A stretch of DNA of 7,582 nucleotides from Cyanobacteria bacterium M_surface_7_m2_040 (GCA_016882555.1 VGPQ01000059.1:1-7582), one strand, 5' to 3'; positions 1 through 6,355 are shown, counted from the first letter of the stretch. Numbers and translations: made by a program. The notes: a model not told the origin generated them from the sequence alone.

Positions 1-212
1 CCGGCGAGATTCTGGTGCCGCACCAACGGCCCAAGCACCAGCCACCCCAGGTGCGGGGACTCACCAGTGCCGCCTCGATCTGGTTCACCGCCGCCCTGGG
101 GGTGACGGTGGCGGCCTCCACACCGTTGCTCGCCGGTGCCGCCCTGGTGCTGGCCCTGATCACCCTGTCGAACCACGGCAACGGCGGCGACAAGGGGAGC
201 GATGGTGCTTGA
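1..212 (+). CDS. MgtC/SapB-family membrane protein, C-terminal end (5' end outside window)
   Basis: The frame is open from the window edge (first full codon at base 3) to a TGA at 210-212, giving 69 visible residues. The segment reading VRGLTSAASIWFTAALGV matches the conserved end of the MgtC/SapB membrane domain, where 'NVRGLTTAA..W..AA.G' follows the 'GIGFLGAG' region. The visible start, GEILVPH, fits the residues just after that GAG motif. Two hydrophobic stretches follow (about IWFTAALGVTVAA and LLAGAALVLALITL), then a short hydrophilic Gly/Asp tail. The family lies in the inner membrane. In pathogens MgtC affects growth at low magnesium and the F-type ATPase; the role in cyanobacteria is not settled. 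The GTG at base 15 is an internal valine codon, not a start. It converges on the LCP gene downstream. Confidence 0.85.
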   Translation, partial: GEILVPHQRPKHQPPQVRGLTSAASIWFTAALGVTVAASTPLLAGAALVLALITLSNHGNGGDKGSDGA

Positions 213-218
213 ACCTTT

Positions 219-259
219 CAACCGTTGCGGGCGCGCCCTGTGGGACCTGCGACCGGTTG
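219..259. terminator. Terminator-like inverted repeat between convergent genes
   Basis: The arms 219-231 (CAACCGTTGCGGG) and 246-259 (CCTGCGACCGGTTG) pair over 13 bp with one bulged base (C253) and two G-U pairs, closing a 14-nt loop. The hairpin begins 7 nt after the stop codon of the MgtC-family gene and lies in the 91-bp gap before the 3' end of the LCP gene. Its place between convergent genes suggests a bidirectional transcription stop. There is no T-run on either strand, so it is not a classic intrinsic terminator. The rest of the gap shows only a GGGCGCGCCC palindrome at 229-238. Confidence 0.4.
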
Positions 260-303
260 CAGGGACTGGATCGGGCCGCCATCGATCGTGGGGCAGGGCC
301 CGC

Positions 304-1233
304 TCAGTACAGAAAGCGGTAGCGATCGTCGGCAGCGGCCGCATCCGATGACCCCGCTGGCGCCTGCGGCCAGTCGGCGTCCCAGTAGCTGATGCCATTG
401 CGCATGAACGGGCGCCCACCCAGGCGCTTGGTGTCGAGCTCGGTGGTGCCCATGGCGGTGATCAGACCGCCCAGCTCCATCGGCCCCAGGTCGGTCTTGA
501 TGTCTTTGCCCGCGGCCGAGAGCAGCGCCGGCAGGCGCACCAGGTGCTCGGGGCGGGTGAGCTTGCGAAACAGGGCCTGCCAGGCCAGCTGCTGCCGCTC
601 CAGGCGGCCGATGTCGCCCAGCTCATCGTGGCGGAAGCGCAGAAAACCCTCGAGCTCGCGGCCCTTGAGGGTCTGCACACCGGGCTGCAGGTCGATGTAG
701 AGACCCTGGCTGCGGTCGGTGTAATACAACCGTTTGGGCACGTTGACCTCGATGCCGCCGAGGGCATCGGCCATGCGCCGCACCGCACCGAGGTTCACCA
801 AAACATGGTGGGTGATCGGCCGGCCCAGCTTGCGCGCCAGCTCACGCTTCAGCAGATCGATGCCGCCAATCGCGTAGAGAGCATTGATCTTGTTGGGTCC
901 GTAGCCCTCGGCTTCGATGTACGAATCCCTGGGCACCTGGGTGATGCGGGTGACGCCGCCATCGACCCGCACGCTGGCGATCACATCGGTGTTGCCACCG
1001 CCCACATCGGTGCCCACCAGCAGAATGTCTTGATCGCCGATGCCGGTCCAGGCGGCAAAAGGATTGGTGACCGCGTTGTTGTTGGCGCCGCTGCTGCCCC
1101 CGATCAGGTCGAACAGGGGCACCGCCAGCACCAGGCCTGCCGAGAGGCCCACGGCCATCGCCACCACGACCTTGCGCGCCCGCCCTCGCCGCCTGGGGGT
1201 GCGGCCAGCCTTGGTGCTCGCAGGGCGTTTCAT
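304..1233 (-). CDS. LytR-CpsA-Psr (LCP) family protein
   Basis: This 309-aa protein has a basic N-terminus (KRPASTKAGRTPRRRGRARK), one membrane segment at about residues 22-44, then an extracytoplasmic LCP domain. LCP enzymes move polyprenyl-phosphate-linked glycopolymers onto cell-wall acceptors. Visible family residues (numbered from the ATG) are Asp76 in LLVGTD, Arg102-Asp103 in VPRDSY, the DALGGIEVNVP core at about 156-166, and the FLRFRHDELGDIGRLERQQ block at about 197-215 with Arg199, Arg201, Asp207, Arg210 and Arg213. The usual 'GRSDT' after the first motif reads GNTDV here, so one common arginine is Asn81. An ATG at 1231-1233 is taken as the start; a GTG two codons upstream (1237-1239) is also possible, and neither has a clear ribosome binding site. 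The gene lies 33 bp after the ABC transporter gene on the same strand and is probably cotranscribed. The short Ala/Asp-rich C-terminus looks complete. Confidence 0.9.
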   Translation of the reverse strand: MKRPASTKAGRTPRRRGRARKVVVAMAVGLSAGLVLAVPLFDLIGGSSGANNNAVTNPFAAWTGIGDQDILLVGTDVGGGNTDVIASVRVDGGVTRITQVPRDSYIEAEGYGPNKINALYAIGGIDLLKRELARKLGRPITHHVLVNLGAVRRMADALGGIEVNVPKRLYYTDRSQGLYIDLQPGVQTLKGRELEGFLRFRHDELGDIGRLERQQLAWQALFRKLTRPEHLVRLPALLSAAGKDIKTDLGPMELGGLITAMGTTELDTKRLGGRPFMRNGISYWDADWPQAPAGSSDAAAADDRYRFLY

Positions 1234-1266
1234 CCGCACAACGCTATTGCAACGCGCACCAGGCCC

Positions 1267-3078
1267 TCACAGCTGCAGCAGCTCGTCGGGTCTGAGCCCC
1301 ACCTGTACGCGCCAGAGGTTGGCATAGGCACCGCCGGCGGCCATCAGCGCCTCATGGCGGCCGCTCTCCACCAGCTGGCCGTGCTCGAGCACCACGATGC
1401 GATCGGCGTGGCGCACGGTCGAGAGCCGATGGGCGATCACCAGGGTGGTGCGATCGGCCGTGAGCCGATCCAGCGAGCGCTGGATCGCGGCTTCGGTCTC
1501 GTTGTCGACGGCGGCGGTGGCCTCGTCGAGGATCAGCACCGGCGGATCCTTGAGAATCGCCCGGGCCAGGGCGATGCGCTGCCGCTGTCCACCGCTCAGG
1601 CGCTGACCGCGCTCGCCCACCACGGTGTTGTACCCCTCGGGCAACTGCTCGATGAACCCAGCCGCCTCGGCCAGGGCCGCCGCCCGTTCGATCGCCTGCA
1701 GCGACGCGTCAAAACTGCCATAGGCGATGTTCTCGGCCACGGTGCCGTGGAACAGAAACACCTCCTGGCTCACCAGGCCGATGGCGGCGCGCAGGTCGTC
1801 GAGGCGCAGCTGCTCGATCGGTGTGCCATCGAGCAAAATGCGCCCGCCCTGAAGGCCATACAGGCGCAGCAGCAGCTTCACCAGGGTGCTCTTGCCCGAG
1901 CCAGTGGACCCCACGATGCCGATCGTGCTGCCGGCCGGGATGGTCAGATCAAAGTGCCGCAGCAAGGGCTCCCGGCCCTGGTAGGCAAAGCTGACGTTGT
2001 CAAAGCGGATCTCCCCCTCCACCATGCCGAGGGGCAATGGCGTGCTGCCGCCGGGCAGGGACACCGGAGTGTCGAGCAGATCGAGCACCCGCGCCGCCGA
2101 GGCCATGGCCCGCTGGTAGTCATCCAGGGTGCGGCCGAGGGTGGTCAACGGCCACAGCAGCCGTTGGGTGATGTACACCAGAAACGAGTAGGTGCCCACG
2201 GCGATCGTGCCGCGCCAGGCCTGCAGACCGCCAATCACCAGGATCGCCAGAAAGGCGAACAGGATCGCGAAGCGAATCAACGGCACAAAGGCGGCCGAAA
2301 GGCGGATCGCCCTCCGGTTGGCGGCGCGGTAGGCCTCGCTCTGCTCGCCCAGTCGGGCCAACTCCCAGGCCTCGGCGGTGTAGCTCTTGATCGTGAGCAT
2401 GCCGCCCAGGTTGTTGGCCAGGCGGGCGGCCAGGTCGCCGGCCTTTTCGCGCACCTGGGCGTAGCGCGGCGCCAGCCGCCGCTGAAAGCGCAGCGAACCC
2501 CAGAGGATGACCGGAATGGGCAGAAACGAGACCCCGGCCACCGTGGGGGAGAGCACGGCCATGGCACCACCGACGGCCAGCACGGTGGTGATCAGTTGCA
2601 GGATCTCGTTGGCGCCGTGGTCAAGAAAACGCTCGAGCTGGTTGATGTCGTCGTTGAGGATCGTCAGCAGGCGGCCGCTGCTGCCGGCCTCGAAGAAGGC
2701 CATCTCCAGCTGCTGCAGATGGCCATAGGCCTCCAGCCGCAGCTCGTGCTGCACGGTCTGGGCCAGGTTGCGCCAGAGCAGCCCGTAGAGGTACTCAAAC
2801 AGCGACTCGGCGCTCCAGATCACAAACGAGAGCACCGCCAGCAGGGTGAGCTGGGCGGGCACCGTGGTGGCACCGAAGCGCGCCAGCCAGGCGGTGTCCT
2901 GGCGCACGATCACATCGACTGCCAAACCGATCAGCACCGGCGGCGCCAGGTCGAACAGCTTGTTGAGCACCGAGCACAGCGCTGCCAGCCAGAGCTGGCG
3001 GCGGTGGGGGCGCAGGGCCTTCAGCAGGCGCTGCAGGGGCAGCGGCCGGGGCGGGTTCGTCGGATGCTCAGGGGCCAT
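1267..3078 (-). CDS. ABC transporter, fused permease and ATPase (half-transporter, exporter type)
   Basis: The 603-aa length is typical of a type IV (MsbA/MdlB-like) exporter half-transporter, which would work as a homo- or heterodimer in the inner membrane. The N-terminal transmembrane domain spans about residues 25-320, with hydrophobic segments near 30-56, 76-90, 156-195 and 265-305. The nucleotide-binding domain begins near residue 355. It carries an A-loop tyrosine (FAYQGR, about 366), Walker A GSTGSGKST (390-398), Q-loop Gln438, signature LSGGQ (494-498), Walker B VLILDE (514-519) with catalytic Glu519, a D-loop region TAAVDNET, and switch His550 in IAHR. All catalytic motifs look intact. 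The substrate cannot be read from the sequence; lipids, peptides, glycolipids or drugs are all possible. The LCP gene just downstream makes an envelope substrate attractive, but that is inference. The ATG at 3076-3078 has no obvious Shine-Dalgarno site. Confidence 0.93.
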   Translation of the reverse strand: MAPEHPTNPPRPLPLQRLLKALRPHRRQLWLAALCSVLNKLFDLAPPVLIGLAVDVIVRQDTAWLARFGATTVPAQLTLLAVLSFVIWSAESLFEYLYGLLWRNLAQTVQHELRLEAYGHLQQLEMAFFEAGSSGRLLTILNDDINQLERFLDHGANEILQLITTVLAVGGAMAVLSPTVAGVSFLPIPVILWGSLRFQRRLAPRYAQVREKAGDLAARLANNLGGMLTIKSYTAEAWELARLGEQSEAYRAANRRAIRLSAAFVPLIRFAILFAFLAILVIGGLQAWRGTIAVGTYSFLVYITQRLLWPLTTLGRTLDDYQRAMASAARVLDLLDTPVSLPGGSTPLPLGMVEGEIRFDNVSFAYQGREPLLRHFDLTIPAGSTIGIVGSTGSGKSTLVKLLLRLYGLQGGRILLDGTPIEQLRLDDLRAAIGLVSQEVFLFHGTVAENIAYGSFDASLQAIERAAALAEAAGFIEQLPEGYNTVVGERGQRLSGGQRQRIALARAILKDPPVLILDEATAAVDNETEAAIQRSLDRLTADRTTLVIAHRLSTVRHADRIVVLEHGQLVESGRHEALMAAGGAYANLWRVQVGLRPDELLQL

Positions 3079-3158
3079 CAGCCAGACGGTGAAACGCCAA
3101 CGCGTTGGCAGATCCGCGCACAGTGATTAGCAGTGGAGAATGACACCGCTGCCGTTCG
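3079..3158. promoter_or_regulatory. Divergent promoter gap with a 14-bp perfect palindrome (candidate operator)
   Basis: This 80-bp gap separates the start of the ABC transporter gene (minus) from the start of the 108-aa hypothetical gene (plus), so it must hold or overlap promoters for both. Bases 3096-3109 read GCCAACGCGTTGGC, a perfect 14-bp palindrome with no spacer, as expected for a site bound by a dimeric regulator. No convincing -10/-35 pair was seen on either strand. The operator role is inferred from symmetry and position only. Confidence 0.3.
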
Positions 3159-3485
3159 ATGGCCCACTGCCGTGCTTTCCTCCCGGTTGACCTGGCGGCC
3201 CAGGAGCTCACCGCGCTGCTCACCGATCTGGTCGGAGAGCTGGGGTTGCAGGTTGAGGATCCCGACCGCAACCACCCCTGGCTGATTGCCACGGATCGGC
3301 CCCGTAGAGGTCTCCAGGCCAAAGACCATGTGGTGGTGCTGTGCGACTGGAGCAACCTGCGCAACACCGGCGAAATGGCGATTGAAACCCGCAGCGGCGA
3401 ATCGATGGCCCACCGTGACACCCGTGCCGAGAGCCTGCTGCAGCAGCTGTGCAGCGGGCTCAGGCAATTGCATCAAGGGAGCTGA
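3159..3485 (+). CDS. Conserved-looking hypothetical protein, 108 aa
   Basis: The ATG at 3159 is the only usual start after an in-frame TGA at 3141. The protein is compact and probably cytosolic: no signal peptide and no membrane segment. The first 35 residues look helical (LAAQELTALLTDLVGELGLQV). A central block contains RNHPWLIATDRPRRGL (about 38-52) and a hydrophobic strand followed by DWSNLRNTGEM (about 58-73). A helix-like end (AESLLQQLCSGLRQL) closes it. The dense Trp/Asn/Arg/Gly-rich centre looks like a conserved core rather than a random reading frame, and it resembles small picocyanobacterial hypothetical proteins, but I cannot name a family. A competing minus-strand frame across 3078-3476 has a less protein-like composition and is rejected. 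It is divergent from the ABC gene and convergent with the RRM gene. Confidence 0.72.
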   Translation: MAHCRAFLPVDLAAQELTALLTDLVGELGLQVEDPDRNHPWLIATDRPRRGLQAKDHVVVLCDWSNLRNTGEMAIETRSGESMAHRDTRAESLLQQLCSGLRQLHQGS

Positions 3486-3504
3486 ACGGGGTTGCTGAGT
3501 CGTG

Positions 3505-3541
3505 AGCAGCCGACTGCAGTTGAAGCAGTTGATCGGCTGCT
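3505..3541 (+). terminator. Hairpin downstream of the 108-aa gene
   Basis: The arms 3505-3513 (AGCAGCCGA) and 3533-3541 (TCGGCTGCT) are perfectly complementary over 9 bp. Inside them, CTGC (3514-3517) can pair with GCAG (3525-3528). The hairpin starts 19 nt after the stop codon of the plus-strand gene, which suits transcription termination or 3'-end protection. No T-run follows. The right arm recurs at 3566-3574, so the left arm has a second possible partner. Confidence 0.35.
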
Positions 3542-3565
3542 GTCCTGCTGCTGATCAGGTGCGGA

Positions 3566-3617
3566 TCGGCTGCTGAACCGCTGCTCTTCCGTTGAGGATC
3601 TGCAGCGGTTCAGCCGA
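3566..3617. terminator. Long imperfect hairpin in the convergent spacer
   Basis: Bases 3576-3584 (AACCGCTGC) pair with 3602-3610 (GCAGCGGTT). The stem continues with 3566-3572 (TCGGCTG) against 3611-3617 (CAGCCGA), giving 16 bp interrupted by a 3-nt bulge (3573-3575) and closed by a 17-nt loop. An alternative register gives 13 uninterrupted bp (3572-3584 with 3602-3614). The hairpin lies between two convergent genes, 81 nt past one stop and 24 nt past the other, so a bidirectional terminator is the simplest reading. No T-run follows on either strand. Part of its right arm can instead pair with 3626-3633. Confidence 0.45.
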
Positions 3618-3640
3618 AGAAGGCGTGAACCGCCGTGGGC

Positions 3641-4006
3641 TCACCAGCGGTTGCCACCGCCACCGCCATAGCCGCCACCGCCACCGCCACCGCCACCGCC
3701 ACCACGGTTGCCGCCGCCACCGCCGTAACCGCCGCGGCCGCCGCCACCACCACCACCGCCGCCTTCACGGGGGGTGGCCTTGTTGACGCGAATCATGCGG
3801 CCCATCCACTCGACGTCCTGAAGGTCGTCGATGGCCTTTTGCTCGGCGGCGTCGTCGGCGAGCTCAACGAAGGCAAAGCCGCGCTTGCGGCCGGTCTCGC
3901 GATCGAGGGGCAGGCTGCACTGGCGCACTTCGCCGTACTGGCCGAAAAGATCAAGCAGATCCTCGCGCTCAGCTTGGAACGAGAGGTTACCGACGTAAAT
4001 GGTCAT
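3641..4006 (-). CDS. RRM RNA-binding protein with glycine-rich tail (cyanobacterial Rbp family)
   Basis: This 121-aa protein is one RNA recognition motif plus a Gly-rich tail. RNP2 is IYVGNL (residues 3-8) and RNP1 is RGFAFVEL (42-49), keeping the RNA-stacking aromatics Tyr4, Phe44 and Phe46. The RRM ends near VNKATPRE (about 74-81). Residues 82-121 are almost all glycine, with two GGYGGGGGNR units near 92-101 and 111-120 and a final Trp. This layout is that of cyanobacterial Rbp proteins, RNA-binding proteins whose transcripts are often cold-induced. The ATG at 4004-4006 leaves no residues before the RRM, which supports that start. The tail is encoded by GGC/GGT-rich DNA prone to slippage and is likely to vary in length between strains. 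The neighbouring RNA helicase gene fits a shared role in RNA handling. Confidence 0.93.
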   Translation of the reverse strand: MTIYVGNLSFQAEREDLLDLFGQYGEVRQCSLPLDRETGRKRGFAFVELADDAAEQKAIDDLQDVEWMGRMIRVNKATPREGGGGGGGGGRGGYGGGGGNRGGGGGGGGGGGYGGGGGNRW

Positions 4007-4235
4007 TGAATGAAAAACTGGAGCAATCCTGGAACTGATTCGTCTGATGCTGGGTTCCTAGGGATTGGCCAGTGAAAGCTGGGTGGGCCGAAGGGAGCCT
4101 TGTGACCTTTGGAATCCCTCCCACCTTACTGCCGCATGGGACCGGCAGTCATGTGGAGAAGCGTGAAGCAGAACCGAAGGGAATCTGTCGATCCCGGGGC
4201 GCTCCCCAGTAGCGTCCCATTGTCAGCAAATCCTG
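4007..4235. promoter_or_regulatory. Divergent intergenic region; probable leader/promoter of the RRM gene
   Basis: This 229-bp gap holds no convincing ORF and must contain the RRM gene promoter (minus strand), and possibly one for the small plus-strand ORF. I could not assign -10/-35 boxes. Two structures are visible. One is a perfect 7-bp hairpin, 4128-4134 (ACTGCCG) with 4143-4149 (CGGCAGT). The other is an imperfect stem pairing 4082-4087 (GGTGGG) with 4120-4125 (CCCACC) and 4093-4096 with 4115-4118. If the RRM transcript starts upstream of these, it would have a structured leader longer than 100 nt, as is common for cold-responsive mRNAs; this is inference. Confidence 0.3.
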
Positions 4236-4451
4236 ATGCGCACGCCCGTGATGACGGCCCCCGTGACCTGGAGCCTCGCCTGGAGCGAGGACGGCGAGCT
4301 TGCCGCTCAGGATCGCTTTGATCTGCTGCAGACGCTGGTCTGCTGCGAGACCCAGGAGGTGCAGATCGCTCTGGTGGCCGCGGTGGAGCGGCTGGCGAGT
4401 GTGGACTTCACCACGTTGGCCAGCCGCGACGTCACCGGGCTCTGCGCCTGA
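4236..4451 (+). CDS. Small hypothetical protein, 71 aa
   Basis: The frame runs from the ATG at 4236 to a TGA at 4449-4451; a second in-frame ATG at 4251 would give 66 aa. Third codon positions are mostly G or C in the manner of the real genes nearby, and the frame does not overlap another likely gene. The product is acidic and probably soluble: TWSLAWSEDGELAAQDRFDLLQTLV, then ETQEVQIALVAAVERLASVDFTTLA, which reads as two or three amphipathic helices with a Cys-Cys pair at 36-37. I do not recognise a family. A terminator-like hairpin begins 5 nt past the stop, which supports a real plus-strand transcript. Its stop lies one base from the 3' end of the helicase gene on the other strand. A non-coding explanation cannot be excluded. 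Confidence 0.5.
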   Translation: MRTPVMTAPVTWSLAWSEDGELAAQDRFDLLQTLVCCETQEVQIALVAAVERLASVDFTTLASRDVTGLCA

Positions 4452-4452
4452 A

Positions 4453-6312
4453 TCAGCCCTGCAGCCGGGAGATCTGCAGGGGTTTGTTGAGCACCCGCAG
4501 CTGGCGCAGGCCATCAAACACATCGGCGGGCATGCCCTTGGGCAGATCCACCACGCTGTGGGTGTCGAAGATCTGGATGCGGCCAATGGCCTTGCCATTG
4601 AGACCCGTTTCACCGGCAATGGCGCCAACGATGTTGCCGGGCTTGATGCGGTCGCGCCAACCCAGCTCGATGCGGAAGCGCTCCATGTTGGTTTCGGGCC
4701 CGCGTGCGGGCCTCTCGCCCCGGGCCTGACGGCCGCCGCCACCAAACTGGCCCTGACCCGGTCGCTCCCGCTCGAAACTGCCGTTCTGGCGCGGGGTTGC
4801 AAACGAGACGTCATCCCCCTGCAGCAGCAGCGGCTGACCAGACAGGCTCAGCTCCAACGCAGCCAGGGCGAGCGCCTCGCCGCTGCAGCCCACCTCCTGG
4901 GCCACCCGTTGCACGATCTCGCTGAGCAGGGCCCGGTCCTGCTCGCTGCAGCTGGACCCCTGCACCGCTGCCGTGAGCCGGCTGCGCAGGCGATCCAGAC
5001 GGTTCTGGTTGATGGTGGCGTTGCTGGGCACCTCCATCGCTTCGATCGGCCGCCCCACGGCCCGTTCGAGGCCGGAGAGAAAGCGGCGCTCGCGCGGCGT
5101 CAGAAACAGAATCGCCTCACCACTGCGGCCGGCACGCCCGGTGCGACCGATGCGGTGCACGTAGGCCTCGCTGTCAAAGGGGATGTCGTAGTTGATCACC
5201 AGGCTGATCCGCTCCACATCCAGCCCGCGGGCGGCCACATCGGTGGCCACCAGCACATCGACCTTGCCGCTCTTGAGCCGCTCGATCGTGCGCTCGCGCT
5301 GGGCCTGGGGCACGTCGCCGTTGAGCACGGCCACGTCGTACCCGTGCTGCTCGAGGGATTCAGCCACCGTGAGGGTGATCGCCTTGGTGCGGGCAAAGAT
5401 GATCGTGGCCTCGGCGCGCTCCGCTTCCAGCACCCGCTCCAGAGCCGCCAGTTTCTGGGGCCCGTTGACGGTGAGATAGCGCTGGCGGATGCGGCCTGAA
5501 TCAGCCGCCTTGGTCTTGATCGTGATCTCGGCCGGATTGTTGAGGTACTTCTGCGAAATGCGGCGGATCTCGGTGGGCATGGTGGCTGAGAACAGCACCA
5601 CCTGACGCTGGGCCGGGAGCTGCTCGAGCACCCACTCGACATCGTCGATGAAGCCCATGCGCAGCATCTCGTCGGCCTCATCGAGCACCAGCGCCCGCAG
5701 CCCCGAGAGGTCGAGGGTGCCCTGACGCATGTGATCCATGACGCGGCCCGGGGTGCCAACCACGATCTGCACACCGCGGCGCAGATGGTGGATCTGATCG
5801 CGGAAGTCGGCGCCGCCATAGATGGCGAGGGTGCGCACCCCATCGAGGTGAACGCTGTAGCTGTTGAAGGCTTCAGCCACCTGCATCGCCAGCTCGCGGG
5901 TGGGGGCGAGCACGAGCACCTGCGGCTTGCGCAGCTCTGGATCCAGCGCCGCCAGCATGGGCAGGGCGAAGGCAGCGGTTTTGCCGGTGCCGGTTTGGGC
6001 CTGGCCCACCAGATCGCGGCCGAGCAGCAGCTCGGGGATCGCGGCGCTCTGGATCGGCGACGGCTGCGCGTAGCCGACCGCTTCGAGGGCTTTCAGCAAG
6101 GCGTCACTGAAGCCGAAGCGGGCAAAGCCGCTATCACTCGGCGCCTGCGGCAGGTCGGCCGCAACGGGTTGCTCGGGGCACGGTGCGGTCTGCACCGCAT
6201 CGACGCACACATCGAGGTCGACGGAGCAGCCGAAGCCGCCGTCCAGGGACTGTTGATTCACGGGTTGGAGGGCCTGAGGAATCCTTGAACGCAGGCCCGG
6301 CAGAAACCCCAT
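4453..6312 (-). CDS. deaD: DEAD-box ATP-dependent RNA helicase, DeaD/CsdA type
   Basis: This 619-aa protein unwinds RNA using ATP and probably acts in ribosome assembly, mRNA turnover and cold adaptation. Motifs occur in order: upstream Phe and Q motif (GFSDALLKALEAVGYAQPSPIQ, about 67-88), motif I AQTGTGKT (105-112), Ia PTRELA (137-142), Ib TPGR (187-190), II DEAD (211-214), III SAT (242-244), V ARGLD (361-365) and VI HRIGRTGRAGR (386-396). After a low-complexity Gly/Arg/Glu linker (about 510-542), residues 543-619 look like a DbpA-type RNA-binding domain (MERFRIELGWRDRIKPGNIVGAI). That matches the DeaD architecture. The first 60 residues before the helicase core are poorly defined, and the true start could be an internal GTG or TTG codon; no Shine-Dalgarno site precedes the ATG at 6310-6312. 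The gene follows the cupin gene after 63 bp and ends one base from the convergent 71-aa ORF. Confidence 0.95.
   Translation of the reverse strand: MGFLPGLRSRIPQALQPVNQQSLDGGFGCSVDLDVCVDAVQTAPCPEQPVAADLPQAPSDSGFARFGFSDALLKALEAVGYAQPSPIQSAAIPELLLGRDLVGQAQTGTGKTAAFALPMLAALDPELRKPQVLVLAPTRELAMQVAEAFNSYSVHLDGVRTLAIYGGADFRDQIHHLRRGVQIVVGTPGRVMDHMRQGTLDLSGLRALVLDEADEMLRMGFIDDVEWVLEQLPAQRQVVLFSATMPTEIRRISQKYLNNPAEITIKTKAADSGRIRQRYLTVNGPQKLAALERVLEAERAEATIIFARTKAITLTVAESLEQHGYDVAVLNGDVPQAQRERTIERLKSGKVDVLVATDVAARGLDVERISLVINYDIPFDSEAYVHRIGRTGRAGRSGEAILFLTPRERRFLSGLERAVGRPIEAMEVPSNATINQNRLDRLRSRLTAAVQGSSCSEQDRALLSEIVQRVAQEVGCSGEALALAALELSLSGQPLLLQGDDVSFATPRQNGSFERERPGQGQFGGGGRQARGERPARGPETNMERFRIELGWRDRIKPGNIVGAIAGETGLNGKAIGRIQIFDTHSVVDLPKGMPADVFDGLRQLRVLNKPLQISRLQG
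4457..4481 (+). terminator. Terminator-like hairpin for the 71-aa ORF, inside the helicase 3' end
   Basis: The arms 4457-4464 (CCCTGCAG) and 4474-4481 (CTGCAGGG) form a perfect 8-bp stem with a 9-nt loop, followed on the plus strand by GTTTGTTG, a partial T-tract. It starts 5 nt after the stop of the plus-strand small ORF, the expected position for an intrinsic terminator. The same bases encode the last residues of the helicase (PLQISRLQG), so the symmetry could come by chance from two Leu-Gln (CTGCAG) codon pairs. Confidence 0.4.
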
Positions 6313-6355
6313 GGAGCTGGCTGGAAACCAGGTCCGAAACGACTGCCCTGCCCTT

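Noticed and set aside
246..263. Palindrome CCTGCGACCGGTTGCAGG as a separate site
   Set aside because: It overlaps the right arm of the longer 219-259 hairpin and is less extensive, so it was not listed as an independent operator.
544..3126. 860-codon open frame on the plus strand across the LCP and ABC genes
   Set aside because: It is antisense to two genes with complete motif sets. Its translation is rich in His, Gln, Gly and Arg without recognisable domains, as expected for a mirror frame in GC-rich DNA.
3140..3190. 16-codon ORF (ATG at 3140) overlapping the start of the 108-aa gene, preceded by GGAG
   Set aside because: GGAG (3135-3138) is only one base from this ATG, too close for a Shine-Dalgarno site, and the peptide has no leader-like features.
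3078..3476. 132-codon minus-strand frame opposite the 108-aa gene
   Set aside because: It would overlap the start of the ABC transporter gene and has no coherent core, while the plus-strand frame is more protein-like.
3650..3765. Repetitive CCACCGCCACC tract resembling a short-repeat array
   Set aside because: It is the glycine-codon tail of the RRM protein; there are no unique spacers or CRISPR-like repeats.
4300..5499. 399-codon plus-strand frame across the helicase 3' half
   Set aside because: It is the mirror frame of a helicase with all DEAD-box motifs; no domain is visible.
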